Below are positions 10,803 through 19,508 of a stretch of 64,000 nt of DNA, one piece after another (the stretch's first letter is position 1; every line of letters starts with the position of its first letter). The stretch spans positions 4,836,001 to 4,900,000 of the forward strand of contig NZ_JAGSHX010000006.1 in assembly GCF_018138715.1 (NCBI RefSeq), read 5' to 3'. The stretch comes from Streptomyces asiaticus. Its GTDB lineage: Bacteria; Actinomycetota; Actinomycetes; Streptomycetales; Streptomycetaceae. The notes under the pieces were generated by a model. That model searched no databases. It was not told the origin of the DNA and saw only the letters and a program-made list of their open reading frames with translations. The translations under genes and the position numbers were made by a program.

Positions 10803-10808
10803 TAGCGT
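10803..10808 (+). promoter_or_regulatory. -10 box for a leaderless transcript (TAGCGT)
   Basis: TANNNT box 7 nt before GTG 10816 with no ribosome binding site, the spacing expected if transcription starts at the start codon. Confidence 0.6.
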
Positions 10809-10815
10809 TCCCTTT

Positions 10816-12405
10816 GTGATCGATTCGCCCATGTCTGCCGTCTCGGATGCGCCGTCGTCGCCGGAATCCGGCCCTCCGGCGCGGCTGCCGGTGCGGGCGG
10901 GGCTCGGCCGCTTCCTCGTGCTCGGCACGGTCTTCGTCTGCGCCGCCTGCGGGCTCGTCTACGAGCTCGAACTCGTCGCCCTCGCCTCGTACTTGGCGGG
11001 TGACTCGGTCACCCAGGCATCCGTGGTGCTGTCCGTGATGGTCTTCGCCATGGGTGTCGGCTCGCTGCTGGCCAAGCGGCTGCGCTGCCGGGCCGCCGTG
11101 GGCTTCGGCGCGGTCGAGGCGGTGCTCGCGCTCGTCGGCGGCTGCTCGGCGATGGCGCTGTACGCGTGCTTCGCATGGGGCGGTCACTCGCGCTCCGCGC
11201 TCGTCGGCTTCTCGTTCGCCATCGGTGTGCTCATCGGGGCCGAGGTGCCGCTGCTGATGACCCTGATCCAGCGGGTGCGCCGACAGGACGCGGGCGGTGC
11301 GGTGGCCGATCTGTTCGCGGCGGACTATGTGGGCGCGCTGGTCGGCGGGCTCGCCTTTCCCTTTCTGCTGCTGCCCGGGTTCGGCCAGCTGACCGGCGCG
11401 CTGGTCACCGGCGCGGTCAACGCGGTCGCGGGCGGCGCGCTGGTGCTCTGGCTGTTCCGCCGCGATCTGAGCGTACGGGCGCGGTGGACGCTGATCGTCG
11501 CCAACGGGCTGGTGCTCGCCGCGCTGGCCGCCGGTGCCGTGCTGACCCCCTCCTTCGAGCGGGCCGCCCGGCAGGCCGTCTACGGACCGGGGGTGCGGGT
11601 CGCGCTGCGCACCGGCGAGCAGGAGATCGTGCTGGTGGGCGGGGGGACGAGCGGGCGGCCGCTGTCCCTCTTCCTCAACGGGCGGCTGCGGGTCAGCGGG
11701 CGCGACGAGGTCCGCTACCACGAGGCGCTGATCCACCCGGCGATGGTCGCCGGACCGCACGGCCGGGTGCTGGTGCTGGGCGGGGGCGACGGGCTCGCGG
11801 CGCGCGAGATCCTGCGGTACGCGGGGGTCCGCTCGGTGACCGTCGTGGAGCGCGACGCGGAGGTGGTGCGGCTGGCCCGGCGCGATCCGGGCCTGTCCGC
11901 GCTCAACGGCGGCGCCTACCGCGATCCGCGGGTGCGGGCGGTGACGGCGGACGCCTTCGACTGGCTGCGCGGGTCCATGGCGTACGACGTGGTGGTGTGC
12001 GATCTGCCGGCGCCCGAGCTCACCCCGAGCACCAAGTACTACTCCCAGGAGTTCTACGGCCTGGCCGAGCGGGTGCTGGCGCCCGGCGGCCGGCTGGTGG
12101 TCCACGCCGGGCCGCTGCGGCCCGATCCGCGGGCGTTCTGGACGGTGGTCGCGACGATGCGTTCGGTCGGGCTGCGAACCACTCCGTATGTGATCGGCGC
12201 CCCGCGCCCCGGGCACGGCAGTCCGCACGACTGGGGCTTCGTCCTGGCGGCGCGCTCCCCGGTCGGGCTGCGGCTGGCCCCGCACCGGCCGCGGCCGCGC
12301 TCGCTGACGGAGGAGGGGCTGCGGGCGGCTCGCCGCACGGCCGAGCGCGCTCGGGAGGCGGGTCTGCCCCCGTCGACGCTCATGCGTCCGCGCTATGGGG
12401 AGTGA
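10816..12405 (+). CDS. Membrane-anchored spermidine synthase-like protein
   Basis: A 529-residue protein combining an N-terminal membrane domain of about six to seven helices (residues about 30-240) with a C-terminal aminopropyltransferase/methyltransferase-like Rossmann domain. The latter has the nucleotide-binding loop [16 protein letters not shown], an acidic residue at the end of the next strand (VTVVERD), and DLPAPE, where spermidine synthases have their catalytic Asp motif. Upstream, [12 protein letters not shown] matches the polyamine-binding segment. The family transfers aminopropyl from decarboxylated SAM to putrescine; membrane forms are common in actinobacteria and their true substrate is less certain. 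GTG 10816 is supported by the -10 box 7 nt upstream. Confidence 0.85.
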   Translation: MIDSPMSAVSDAPSSPESGPPARLPVRAGLGRFLVLGTVFVCAACGLVYELELVALASYLAGDSVTQASVVLSVMVFAMGVGSLLAKRLRCRAAVGFGAVEAVLALVGGCSAMALYACFAWGGHSRSALVGFSFAIGVLIGAEVPLLMTLIQRVRRQDAGGAVADLFAADYVGALVGGLAFPFLLLPGFGQLTGALVTGAVNAVAGGALVLWLFRRDLSVRARWTLIVANGLVLAALAAGAVLTPSFERAARQAVYGPGVRVALRTGEQEIVLVGGGTSGRPLSLFLNGRLRVSGRDEVRYHEALIHPAMVAGPHGRVLVLGGGDGLAAREILRYAGVRSVTVVERDAEVVRLARRDPGLSALNGGAYRDPRVRAVTADAFDWLRGSMAYDVVVCDLPAPELTPSTKYYSQEFYGLAERVLAPGGRLVVHAGPLRPDPRAFWTVVATMRSVGLRTTPYVIGAPRPGHGSPHDWGFVLAARSPVGLRLAPHRPRPRSLTEEGLRAARRTAERAREAGLPPSTLMRPRYGE

Positions 12406-12581
12406 CGGCCCGGCCCATGCGCGGAGCGACGCCCCGGCGGGCACGGGCGCGGGCGTCCACCCGCGTGCGGGGATTCTCCGTGCGCGGGGCGTGTCCGCGC
12501 GCCGGGGGCTCGCGTCGGCGGCGTACGTCAGCGGCACGCGGAAAGTTGTGCGGGAACGGGTCTCACGGAACGTGCGATGGG

Positions 12582-12587
12582 TACTGT
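12582..12587 (+). promoter_or_regulatory. -10 box for a leaderless transcript (TACTGT)
   Basis: TANNNT box 8 nt before ATG 12596; no ribosome binding site is present. Confidence 0.55.
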
Positions 12588-12595
12588 CTTGACCT

Positions 12596-13459
12596 ATGGA
12601 GCATGAGGTGTTCGTTCCGTTTCCCGTCGACACCGTCCGGCTGGCGCTCGCGGAGCCCGCCCGTGTCGCTCGTTGCGTTCCCGGGCTCCAGCAGGACGCC
12701 GATGAGGCCGCCGGTCCGCTCGCCGGCCGGCTGCGGCTGCGCATCGGCGGGTCCACCATCACCTATCGCGGCGCGCTGCGTGTCGTCAGGCGCGCCGATG
12801 CCTTCGAGGTCGAGGGCGAGGGCGGCGAGGCGCGCGGCAGCGGCTCGGTGAAGCTCGCGCTGACCATCACGCCGAAGCCCGTCGAGGGCGGTACGGTGCT
12901 GAACTGCTCCGGGACGGTCCACAGCGACGGACGGCTGGCCGAGTTCGACGACGAGGCGTCCCTCACCGTGGCCCGCCGCATGCTGGACCGGTTCGCCGCG
13001 GCGCTCACGGCCGGGCTGGAGACGTCCCCGATCAGCGCGCCCACGGAGGACGAGGCCCCCGGACAGGCCGCCGACGCGGGTGTGGACGCGGGTGTCGATG
13101 AGACCGGGCTGCCGACCGAGGCCGAGCTTCCGCTGTCGGCCGATGACATGGACATCGAGGACGTCGGCGACCTCGAGGACCTCGACGAGGTGGACGGGGT
13201 CGAGGAGCCCGTCGGCTTCGGCGAGCTCGACGACCTGGACGAGGAGCCCCCGGCCGAGGCCGCTCACGCCCGCCGCACGATGATCGGCCGCTCCACCGAG
13301 GAGGTCGACCACGCCCCGCCGCGCGGCCGCTACGCCCCGGTCCCCGCGCCCGAGACCGTCTCCACCAGCGCCACACTGCGCTGGGCCGCGCCCGCCGCGG
13401 CCGTCGTGCTCGCATCCGTCGTCGTCGTGGGCCGTCGCGTACTTCGCCGCCGCCGCTGA
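12596..13459 (+). CDS. SRPBCC/CoxG-like protein with C-terminal membrane anchor
   Basis: A 287-residue protein. Residues 1-145 form an SRPBCC (START-like) domain of the CoxG type: it opens MEHEVFVPFP, has CVPGLQ and later TVARRMLDRFAAAL, the usual last helix. CoxG proteins serve in carbon monoxide dehydrogenase maturation, but no cox genes are near, so only the fold is supported. Residues about 155-225 are strongly acidic and low-complexity (DDMDIEDVGDLEDLDE). The last 25 residues are a hydrophobic helix followed by RRVLRRRR, suggesting a tail anchor in the membrane. The start ATG is leaderless-like. Confidence 0.8.
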   Translation: MEHEVFVPFPVDTVRLALAEPARVARCVPGLQQDADEAAGPLAGRLRLRIGGSTITYRGALRVVRRADAFEVEGEGGEARGSGSVKLALTITPKPVEGGTVLNCSGTVHSDGRLAEFDDEASLTVARRMLDRFAAALTAGLETSPISAPTEDEAPGQAADAGVDAGVDETGLPTEAELPLSADDMDIEDVGDLEDLDEVDGVEEPVGFGELDDLDEEPPAEAAHARRTMIGRSTEEVDHAPPRGRYAPVPAPETVSTSATLRWAAPAAAVVLASVVVVGRRVLRRRR

Positions 13460-13470
13460 GCCCGGGCGCA

Positions 13471-13476
13471 TAGGCT
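13471..13476 (+). promoter_or_regulatory. -10 box for a leaderless transcript (TAGGCT)
   Basis: TANNNT box 8 nt before GTG 13485; this spacing favours 13485 over the in-frame GTG at 13479. Confidence 0.6.
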
Positions 13477-13484
13477 CGGTGTTT

Positions 13485-14300
13485 GTGACCACCGAAGACA
13501 CAACGGAGACCAAGGGCGTACGGCTGACCGCCGGGGACGCCGAGCTGACCGTCTCACCCGAGAACGGCTGCCGTATCGCTTCACTGCGCATCGGCGGTAC
13601 GGAGCTGCTGCGGCAGGGCCCGCGGTTCGGGTCGTTCCCGATGGTGCCGTGGTGCGGCCGGACCGGTCTCGGCCGGTTCCGCAACGGCGGGCGGACCCAC
13701 CAACTGCCCATCAACTCCCCGCCGCACGCGATCCACGGGACCGGCCGGAACGTCGAATGGGCCTCCGCCGGCACGGGGCAGTCCAGTGCGGCCTTCACCT
13801 ACGACCTCGCCGATCCCTGGCCGTACGAGGGCCGGGTCACCCAGACCTTCGAGCTCACCCCGGACAGCCTGACCGTCACCATGAGCGTGGAGACCGAGGG
13901 CGATTCCTTTCCGGCGCAGGCGGGCTGGCATCCGTGGTTCCTGCGGAACCTGGGCGACGGCGGCCCCGATGCCGAGATCGCCTTCGACGCCGCATGGCAG
14001 GAGGAGCGCGGCGAGGACCACCTCCCCACCGGCCGCCGGATCGCGCCGAAGCCCGGCCCCTGGGACGACTGCTTCGGGATGCCGCAGGGGGTGGACGTCA
14101 CGCTCACCTGGCCCGGCCGGCTCGAGCTGAAGGTCACCAGCCGGACGGAGTGGGTGGTCGTCTACGACGAGCAGGCGGAGGCGGTGTGCGTGGAACCGCA
14201 GTCCGGCCCGCCCAACGGCCTCAACCTCCTGCCGCGGCTGGTCACCCCCATCGAGCCGCTGGAGATCGCCATGACCTGGAGCTGGCGCACCCTGGCCTGA
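13485..14300 (+). CDS. Aldose 1-epimerase family protein
   Basis: A 271-residue galactose mutarotase-like protein (family length about 270-300) that would interconvert sugar anomers in the cytoplasm. The catalytic histidines of the fold are expected in HAIHGTGRN and in GWHPWF, and the C-terminal CVEPQSGPPNGLN is typical of the DUF4432/GalM-like subgroup. The physiological sugar is unknown. It starts at GTG 13485, apparently leaderless, 25 bp after the SRPBCC gene; its stop codon lies within a degenerate first unit of a 21-bp tandem array. The neighbouring pyrE has its own leaderless promoter, so this gene is probably monocistronic. Confidence 0.85.
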   Translation: MTTEDTTETKGVRLTAGDAELTVSPENGCRIASLRIGGTELLRQGPRFGSFPMVPWCGRTGLGRFRNGGRTHQLPINSPPHAIHGTGRNVEWASAGTGQSSAAFTYDLADPWPYEGRVTQTFELTPDSLTVTMSVETEGDSFPAQAGWHPWFLRNLGDGGPDAEIAFDAAWQEERGEDHLPTGRRIAPKPGPWDDCFGMPQGVDVTLTWPGRLELKVTSRTEWVVVYDEQAEAVCVEPQSGPPNGLNLLPRLVTPIEPLEIAMTWSWRTLA

Positions 14301-14401
14301 CGCGGCGGGTCTCGCGGCTGGCCTGGTCGGTCTCACGCCTGGCCTGGTCGGTCTCACGCCTGACGTGGTCGGTCCCACGGCTGGCGTGGTCGGTCTCACG
14401 G
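14292..14401. repeat. 21-bp tandem array x4 plus degenerate unit over the epimerase stop
   Basis: Units at 14318, 14339, 14360 and 14381 read about CTGGCCTGGTCGGTCTCACG. A degenerate unit at 14292-14317 contains the last codons and the TGA of the epimerase gene. Confidence 0.9.
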
Positions 14402-14437
14402 TACGGAGCGGCTTGGGGGGTTCCGAGGGCCACCGCA

Positions 14438-14443
14438 TAAGCT
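14438..14443 (+). promoter_or_regulatory. -10 box for leaderless pyrE (TAAGCT)
   Basis: Seven nt separate this TANNNT box from ATG 14451, which favours that codon over ATG 14445 as the start of pyrE. Confidence 0.6.
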
Positions 14444-14450
14444 CATGCGC

Positions 14451-14990
14451 ATGAGCGATGCGCGTGACGCCCTGCTAGAGCAGATCAAGGACAAGGCCGT
14501 GGTCCACGGCAAGGTGACCCTCTCCTCCGGGCGTGAGGCCGACTACTACATCGACCTGCGCCGGATCACCCTGGACGCCGCGGCCGCGCCGCTGGTCGGG
14601 CAGGTCATGCTCGAGACCACGGCCGATCTGGAGTACGACGCGGTGGGCGGGCTGACGCTGGGCGCCGACCCGGTGGCCACGTCCATGCTGCACGCCGCGG
14701 CCGCGCGCGGGCGCCGGCTCGACGCCTTCGTGGTCCGCAAGGCCCAGAAGACGCACGGTATGCAGCGGCGGATCGAGGGCCCGGACATCGCGGGCCGCCG
14801 GGTGCTGGTGGTCGAGGACACCTCCACCACCGGAGGCTCGCCGCTGACCGCCGTGGAGGCGGCACGGGAGGCGGGTGCGGAGGTTGTCGCGGTCGCGACG
14901 ATCGTCGAGCGCGGCGCCGCGCCCGCGATCGCGGACGCCGGGCTGCCGTACCTCCCGGCGTACTCGCTCACCGACCTCGGGCTGAGCTGA
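14451..14990 (+). CDS. pyrE: Orotate phosphoribosyltransferase
   Basis: Transfers phosphoribose from PRPP to orotate to give OMP in de novo pyrimidine synthesis, in the cytoplasm. The 179-residue length fits. The PRPP-binding loop is VVEDTSTTGGSPL, and VHGKVTLSSGREADYYIDLRR near the N-terminus is the family's substrate-loop region. An alternative start two codons upstream (14445) exists, but the leaderless promoter spacing supports 14451. Other pyr genes are not nearby. The stop codon sits in a two-copy 12-bp repeat (GCTGAATCA at 14986 and 14998), and a parS palindrome follows 37 bp downstream. Confidence 0.93.
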   Translation: MSDARDALLEQIKDKAVVHGKVTLSSGREADYYIDLRRITLDAAAAPLVGQVMLETTADLEYDAVGGLTLGADPVATSMLHAAAARGRRLDAFVVRKAQKTHGMQRRIEGPDIAGRRVLVVEDTSTTGGSPLTAVEAAREAGAEVVAVATIVERGAAPAIADAGLPYLPAYSLTDLGLS

Positions 14991-15019
14991 ATCAGGGGCT
15001 GAATCATGCAGGCTGGGGA

Positions 15020-15049
15020 GGTGGGAGGTTTCACGTGAAACCACCCACC
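15020..15049. promoter_or_regulatory. parS chromosome-partition site
   Basis: GTTTCACGTGAAAC (15028-15041) is the exact Streptomyces ParB-binding consensus. It lies within a 30-bp near-perfect palindrome (one mismatch per arm), between pyrE and fba. ParB-parS complexes cluster around oriC in Streptomyces. The extended stem might also act as the pyrE terminator. Confidence 0.92.
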
Positions 15050-15178
15050 CCCGTCCGTGTGGTCTCGGCGTGCGCCGTGTGGAGCAATCGGCGGAGTCTG
15101 GGATTATGGCCCCGACGATGACGTCGCCCCTAGGTCAGGGCCAAGTACGACTAACCCGCACATACAAGGAGCGGTCAG

Positions 15179-16201
15179 ATGCCCATCGCATCCCCTGAGA
15201 TCTACAACGAGATGCTCGACCGGGCGAAGGCGGGCAAGTTCGCCTACCCGGCGATCAACGTGACCTCGACGCAGACTCTGCACGCCGCCCTGCGCGGCTT
15301 CGCCGAGGCGGAGAGCGACGGCATCGTCCAGATCTCCACCGGTGGTGCCGAGTTCCTGGGTGGCCAGTACAAGAAGGACATGGTGACCGGTGCGGTCGGC
15401 CTCGCCGAGTTCGCGCATGTCGTGGCCGAGAAGTACCCGGTCAACATCGCCCTCCACACCGACCACTGCCCGAAGGACAAGCTGGACGGCTATGTCCGTC
15501 CGCTGCTCAAGATCTCGCAGGAGCGCGTCGCCAAGGGCCAGAACCCGCTGTTCCAGTCCCATATGTGGGACGGCTCCGCCGAGACCCTCGCCGACAACCT
15601 CGACCTCGCGCAGGAGCTGCTCGCCGAGGCGGTCAAGGCGAAGATCATCCTCGAGGTCGAGATCACCCCGACCGGTGGCGAGGAGGACGGCGTCACGCAC
15701 GAGATCAACGACAAGCTGTACACGACGGTGGACGACGCCCTGCGCACCGCCGAGGCCCTGGGCCTCGGCGAAAAGGGCCGCTACCTGCTGGCCGCCTCCT
15801 TCGGCAACGTCCACGGCGTCTACAAGCCGGGCAATGTCGTCCTCCGCCCGGAGCTGCTGCGTGATCTCCAGGACGGTGTCGGCGCGAAGTACGGCAAGCA
15901 GGACCCGTTCTTCTTCGTCTTCCACGGCGGCTCCGGCTCCACGGAGCAGGAGATCCGTACCGCGCTGGAGAACGGCGTGGTGAAGATGAACCTCGACACG
16001 GACACCCAGTACGCCTTCACCCGCCCGATCGCGGATCACATGTTCCGCAACTACGACGGGGTGCTGAAGGTGGATGGCGAGGTCGGCAACAAGAAGACGT
16101 ACGACCCGCGGAGCTGGGGGAAGCTGGCCGAGACGGGGATGGCCGAGCGGGTCACCAAGGCTTGTGCGGATCTTCGGTCGACGGGCACGAAGCTGAAGTA
16201 G
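15179..16201 (+). CDS. fba: Class II fructose-bisphosphate aldolase
   Basis: Zinc-dependent aldolase of glycolysis and gluconeogenesis, cleaving fructose-1,6-bisphosphate to dihydroxyacetone phosphate and glyceraldehyde-3-phosphate. Length 340 residues, typical of the class IIA family. Visible signatures: YPAINVTS near the N-terminus, the zinc-ligand segment HTDHCPKDKLD, the second signature ILEVEITPTGGEEDG, the metal-ligand histidine region SFGNVHGVY and the phosphate-binding FHGGSGS. ATG 15179 has AAGGAG at 15166-15171. A strong hairpin follows the stop. Transcribed alone. Confidence 0.96.
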   Translation: MPIASPEIYNEMLDRAKAGKFAYPAINVTSTQTLHAALRGFAEAESDGIVQISTGGAEFLGGQYKKDMVTGAVGLAEFAHVVAEKYPVNIALHTDHCPKDKLDGYVRPLLKISQERVAKGQNPLFQSHMWDGSAETLADNLDLAQELLAEAVKAKIILEVEITPTGGEEDGVTHEINDKLYTTVDDALRTAEALGLGEKGRYLLAASFGNVHGVYKPGNVVLRPELLRDLQDGVGAKYGKQDPFFFVFHGGSGSTEQEIRTALENGVVKMNLDTDTQYAFTRPIADHMFRNYDGVLKVDGEVGNKKTYDPRSWGKLAETGMAERVTKACADLRSTGTKLK

Positions 16202-16222
16202 TCCGTCGGCTCGCCCCTTCGG

Positions 16223-16256
16223 GCCCGGCGCTCGCCCTTCCGGCGAGCCGCCGGGC
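16223..16256 (+). terminator. fba terminator hairpin
   Basis: Long GC-rich stem: 16223-16236 pairs with 16242-16256 apart from one bulged base, 5-nt loop CTTCC, followed by TCGTTTGC. Confidence 0.8.
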
Positions 16257-16309
16257 TCGTTTGCGTTGTGGGCTGGCCCCGGGGGCGCAGCCCGGGGCAT
16301 GATCCGGGT

Positions 16310-17914
16310 ATGGGCGGCTCCACGCCCGGGGCGGGGCACGCTCCGAGCAATGGTCAGCCGGTACGGCTATCCGTGCCGGCCGGGCGGTGGTTGGTGTTCA
16401 CCACCGTGCTCGGCTCCGCCATGGCCCTGCTCGACAGCACCGTCGTCAACGTCGCCCTGCCGCATATCGGCCTCGATCTGGGCGCCGATCTGCCCGTACT
16501 CCAGTGGACCGTCAACGCCTACATGCTCACCCTCGCCGGGCTGATCCTGCTCGGCGGGGCGCTCGGGGACCGGTTCGGGCGGCGGCGGGTGTTCGTGATC
16601 GGGGTGGTGTGGTTCGCGCTGGCCTCGCTGGCGTGCGGGCTGGCGCCGAACGCCGGGGTGCTCATCGCCGCGCGGGCGTTCCAGGGCATCGGCGGGGCGC
16701 TGCTCACCCCCGGGTCGCTGGCGCTGATCCAGTCGGTGATCCACCACGATGACCGGGCGCGGGCGATCGGGCTGTGGTCCGGCTTCGGCGGCATCGGAGC
16801 GGCGATCGGGCCGTTCCTCGGCGGCTGGCTGGTGGACGGGCCCGGCTGGCGCTGGGTGTTCTTCATCAATGTGCCGCTGGCGGCGGTGTGTGTGCCGGTG
16901 GCTTTGCGCCACGTACCGGAGACCCGCGATCCGCGGGCGCGCGGCCGGTTCGACATCCTCGGCGCCGTGCTGGGGGCGGCGGCCCTCGCCCTGGTCACCT
17001 ATGCGCTGATCGCCGCGCCGCAGAAGGGCGCCTCGGCCGCCGTGGTGGTTCCGGGCGTCGCCGGACTGGCGCTGGGGGCGGCCTTCATCGTCGTGGAGCG
17101 GAGGCTGCGCGAGCCGATGCTGCCGCTGTCCATCTTCGCCTCCCGCCAGTTCAGCGCCGTCAATGGGGTGACCCTGTGCGTCTACGCGGCCTTCGGCGGT
17201 TTCTTCTTCCTCTCGGTGCTCGACCTCCAGGTGGTGGTGGGCTACTCCGCGCTCGCCGCCGGTACCGCGCTGCTGCCCACGACCACGCTGATGCTGCTGC
17301 TGTCGGCCCGTTCGGGGGAGCTGGGCAAGCGCATCGGCCCGCGGATCCCGCTGACCCTCGGCCCGCTGCTGTGCGCGGCGGGGATGCTGCTGATGACCCG
17401 GGCCGGGGTGGGGGCGGTGTACTGGCGGGACATCCTGCCCGCGCTGCTGGTGCTGGGCCTGGGGATGGTCGTGGTGGTCGCCCCGCTCACCGCGACCGTC
17501 CTGGCCTCGGTGGACGTCGCCCGCGCGGGCCTGGCCAGCGGTGTCAACAACGCGGCGGCGCGGGCGGCCGGGCTGGTCGCGGTGGCGGCGCTGCCGCTGC
17601 TCGCGGGGATGGGCCCGGAGGCGTACCGATCGGCGGACGCCTTCTCGAGCACCTTCCGGCGGGCGATGCCGATCTGTGCCGGGGTGCTGGTGCTGGGGGC
17701 GCTCCTCGCCTGGCGCACGGTGCGCTCGGACGCGCTGGAGCAGACGGGCGCCGAGGTGGGGGCGGAGCCGGAGCGGGCCGGGGCCGCGGCGCCCGCGGAG
17801 GGCGCCGAGGGCGTCGCTCGGCCGGCGGGGCCGCCCTGCCGCCCCGAGTGCGCCTACCACTGCGGGGTGTCCGCGCCGCCCCTGGACCCGGGCGAGCGAG
17901 GCCCCTCCGCCTGA
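16310..17914 (+). CDS. MFS transporter, DHA2 (EmrB/QacA) type
   Basis: A 534-residue polytopic membrane protein with about 14 transmembrane helices, typical of proton-driven drug exporters of the DHA2 family. Seen: VVNVALPHIG in helix 1, motif A GALGDRFGRRRV in the first cytoplasmic loop, and GPFLGGWLVDGPGWRWVFFINVP (motif C region of helix 5 and the following loop). The C-terminal 60 residues are Ala/Gly/Glu-rich and hydrophilic, ending with a Cys-containing tail. The start is uncertain; ATG 16310 lies 6 nt after CATGAT, and upstream in-frame codons add a Gly/Pro-rich extension. The substrate is unknown. No adjacent regulator is seen. Confidence 0.87.
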   Translation: MGGSTPGAGHAPSNGQPVRLSVPAGRWLVFTTVLGSAMALLDSTVVNVALPHIGLDLGADLPVLQWTVNAYMLTLAGLILLGGALGDRFGRRRVFVIGVVWFALASLACGLAPNAGVLIAARAFQGIGGALLTPGSLALIQSVIHHDDRARAIGLWSGFGGIGAAIGPFLGGWLVDGPGWRWVFFINVPLAAVCVPVALRHVPETRDPRARGRFDILGAVLGAAALALVTYALIAAPQKGASAAVVVPGVAGLALGAAFIVVERRLREPMLPLSIFASRQFSAVNGVTLCVYAAFGGFFFLSVLDLQVVVGYSALAAGTALLPTTTLMLLLSARSGELGKRIGPRIPLTLGPLLCAAGMLLMTRAGVGAVYWRDILPALLVLGLGMVVVVAPLTATVLASVDVARAGLASGVNNAAARAAGLVAVAALPLLAGMGPEAYRSADAFSSTFRRAMPICAGVLVLGALLAWRTVRSDALEQTGAEVGAEPERAGAAAPAEGAEGVARPAGPPCRPECAYHCGVSAPPLDPGERGPSA

Positions 17915-17964
17915 TCCGGGTCCTCCTCATGGCTTGAGCGTGTCGGGTGGGGCCCCGGACCAGG

Positions 17965-17970
17965 CAGACT
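17965..17970 (+). promoter_or_regulatory. -10-like box for a leaderless transcript (CAGACT)
   Basis: Seven nt before ATG 17978; one mismatch to TANNNT. No ribosome binding site precedes the gene. Confidence 0.45.
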
Positions 17971-17977
17971 GGAACCC

Positions 17978-18391
17978 ATGGCCATTCACGAGAACCTGCT
18001 CGGGGGACCGCCCCCGACCCATCTGCCCGACGACCCGGAGCCGCGCGAGCTGCTCGCCTCCGGCGCGGCCCCGGCCGAGGTCGCCGCGAAGTACCCGGCC
18101 TCCTCGCTCGCCTGGGCGCAGCTCGCCGACGAGGCGTTCGAGGCCGGCCGGGTGGTCGAGTCCTACGCGTACGCCCGCACCGGCTACCACCGCGGGCTCG
18201 ACGCCCTGCGCCGCAGTGGCTGGAAGGGCCACGGTCCGGTGCCCTTCGAGCACGAGCCCAACCGGGGCTTCCTGCGCGCCCTGCACGCGCTCGCGCGCGC
18301 CGCGCAGTCCATCGGCGAGCAGGAGGAGTACGAGCGCTGCTCGACCTTCCTGCGGGAGAGCTCCCCGACCGCGGCGGACACGCTCTCCTGA
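17978..18391 (+). CDS. DUF3151 family protein
   Basis: A 137-residue cytoplasmic protein of the actinobacterial DUF3151 family, function unknown. The family pattern is clear: opening MAIHENLLGGPPPT, LPDDPEPRELL, a helical core with AKYPASSLAWAQLADEAF, then HRGLDALRRSGWKG and PFEHEPNRGFLRAL. The repeated helical hairpins resemble tetratricopeptide-like packing, but that is inference. The stop codon lies in the first unit of a 14-bp tandem array. It precedes the kynurenine operon but is separated from it by a strong hairpin. Confidence 0.9.
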   Translation: MAIHENLLGGPPPTHLPDDPEPRELLASGAAPAEVAAKYPASSLAWAQLADEAFEAGRVVESYAYARTGYHRGLDALRRSGWKGHGPVPFEHEPNRGFLRALHALARAAQSIGEQEEYERCSTFLRESSPTAADTLS

Positions 18392-18468
18392 ACCAGGTCT
18401 CCTGAACCAGGTCCCCTGATTCAGGTCCCCTGATGCACATCTCCTGATCTCGCCTCTCCTGATCCGCT
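18384..18468. repeat. 14-bp tandem array, about six copies, over the DUF3151 stop
   Basis: Units start at 18384, 18398, 18412, 18426, 18440 and 18455, consensus TCTCCTGAACCAGG. The first contains the gene's TGA; every copy keeps CCTGA. Confidence 0.92.
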
Positions 18469-18488
18469 GAGACAGGGCGAGGCGCACC

Positions 18489-18521
18489 GGGCCTGTGGGG
18501 CGTTGTATGCCCCACGGGCCC
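18489..18521 (+). terminator. 13-bp stem-loop upstream of the kynurenine operon
   Basis: Arms 18489-18501 and 18509-18521 pair with one G-T wobble around a 7-nt loop. It probably ends the DUF3151 transcript; an attenuator of kynA is possible but unsupported. Confidence 0.7.
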
Positions 18522-18665
18522 CTTCCGTACTTGCCGATCGTCCGCGCTGCGCGGATGATGCGTGCGGGGCCCCTTCGGCTGTGGGCCCCGAGGGGACCGG
18601 GGCTCCGAGACCGAAGGGAAGGGGCGGACCGCTACCCGGTAGCGAGCAGTACTCAGGAGATTGCG

Positions 18666-19508
18666 ATGTCGCAGCAGCCTGTCCCTGACCACGCCGAGTC
18701 CGACGCCCCGCACCTGGACTTCGACGGCACCACGCCGTACGAGGACTACGTCCAGGCGTCCGTGCTCACCCACCTCCAGCACCCCCTCTCCGACGACCCC
18801 GGCGAGATGGTGTTCCTGGTCACCACCCAGGTCATGGAGTTGTGGTTCACCGTGATCGTCCATGAGTGGCAGACCGCCGCGCAGGCGCTGCGCGAGGACG
18901 ATCTGCCCACCGCGATGGCCGCGCTCCAGCGCTCGGCCTACGAGCTGGAGTCGCTCAACGCCTCGTGGACACCGCTGGCTCATCTCACCCCCGGCCAGTT
19001 CAACGCGTACCGCTCCGCGCTCGGCGAGGGCTCCGGCTTCCAGTCGGCGATGTACCGGCGGCTGGAGTTCCTGCTCGGCGAGAAGTCCGCGTCCATGCTC
19101 GTCCCGCACCGGGGCGCGCCGCGGGTCCACGCCGAGCTGGAGAAGGCGCTGACCGAGCCCAGCCTCTACGACGAGGTGCTGCGCCATCTCGCGCGGCGCG
19201 GCCTCGCCGTCCCGGCCGCGGTGCTGGACCGCGATCCCGCCCTGCGCCATGAACCGGATCCCGGGGTGGAGCGGGTCTGGGAGGAGATCTACTCCGGCCC
19301 GCGCGACAGCGAGCTGATCCGGCTCGGCGAGGCGCTCACCGAGATCGCCGAGCTGGTGTGGCGCTGGCGCAACGACCACCTGGTGGCGACCCGGCGGGCG
19401 ATGGGCTCCAAGACCGGCACGGGTGGCTCGGCCGGGGTCGCCTGGCTGGAGAAGCGCGCGGCCAAGAACGTCTTCCCCGAGCTGTGGACGGCGCGTAGCC
19501 ATGTCTGA
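18666..19508 (+). CDS. kynA: Tryptophan 2,3-dioxygenase
   Basis: Heme-dependent cytoplasmic enzyme opening the indole ring of L-tryptophan to N-formylkynurenine, first step of the kynurenine pathway. Length 280 residues, as expected for the bacterial family. Visible: LDFDGTTPYEDYVQ at the N-terminus, QVMELWF, SGFQSAMYRRLEFLLGEK and, at the C-terminus, GSKTGTGGSAGVAWL, the substrate-binding loop. ATG 18666 has AGGAGA (18655-18660) 5 nt upstream; the open frame starts earlier but the upstream part does not resemble the family. Its end overlaps kynU by 8 bp, indicating translational coupling. Confidence 0.95.
   Translation: MSQQPVPDHAESDAPHLDFDGTTPYEDYVQASVLTHLQHPLSDDPGEMVFLVTTQVMELWFTVIVHEWQTAAQALREDDLPTAMAALQRSAYELESLNASWTPLAHLTPGQFNAYRSALGEGSGFQSAMYRRLEFLLGEKSASMLVPHRGAPRVHAELEKALTEPSLYDEVLRHLARRGLAVPAAVLDRDPALRHEPDPGVERVWEEIYSGPRDSELIRLGEALTEIAELVWRWRNDHLVATRRAMGSKTGTGGSAGVAWLEKRAAKNVFPELWTARSHV

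Noticed and set aside
13649..14440. Plus-strand frame with heptapeptide repeats in its end
   Set aside because: It is an out-of-frame reading of the aldose epimerase gene and the 21-bp array after it.
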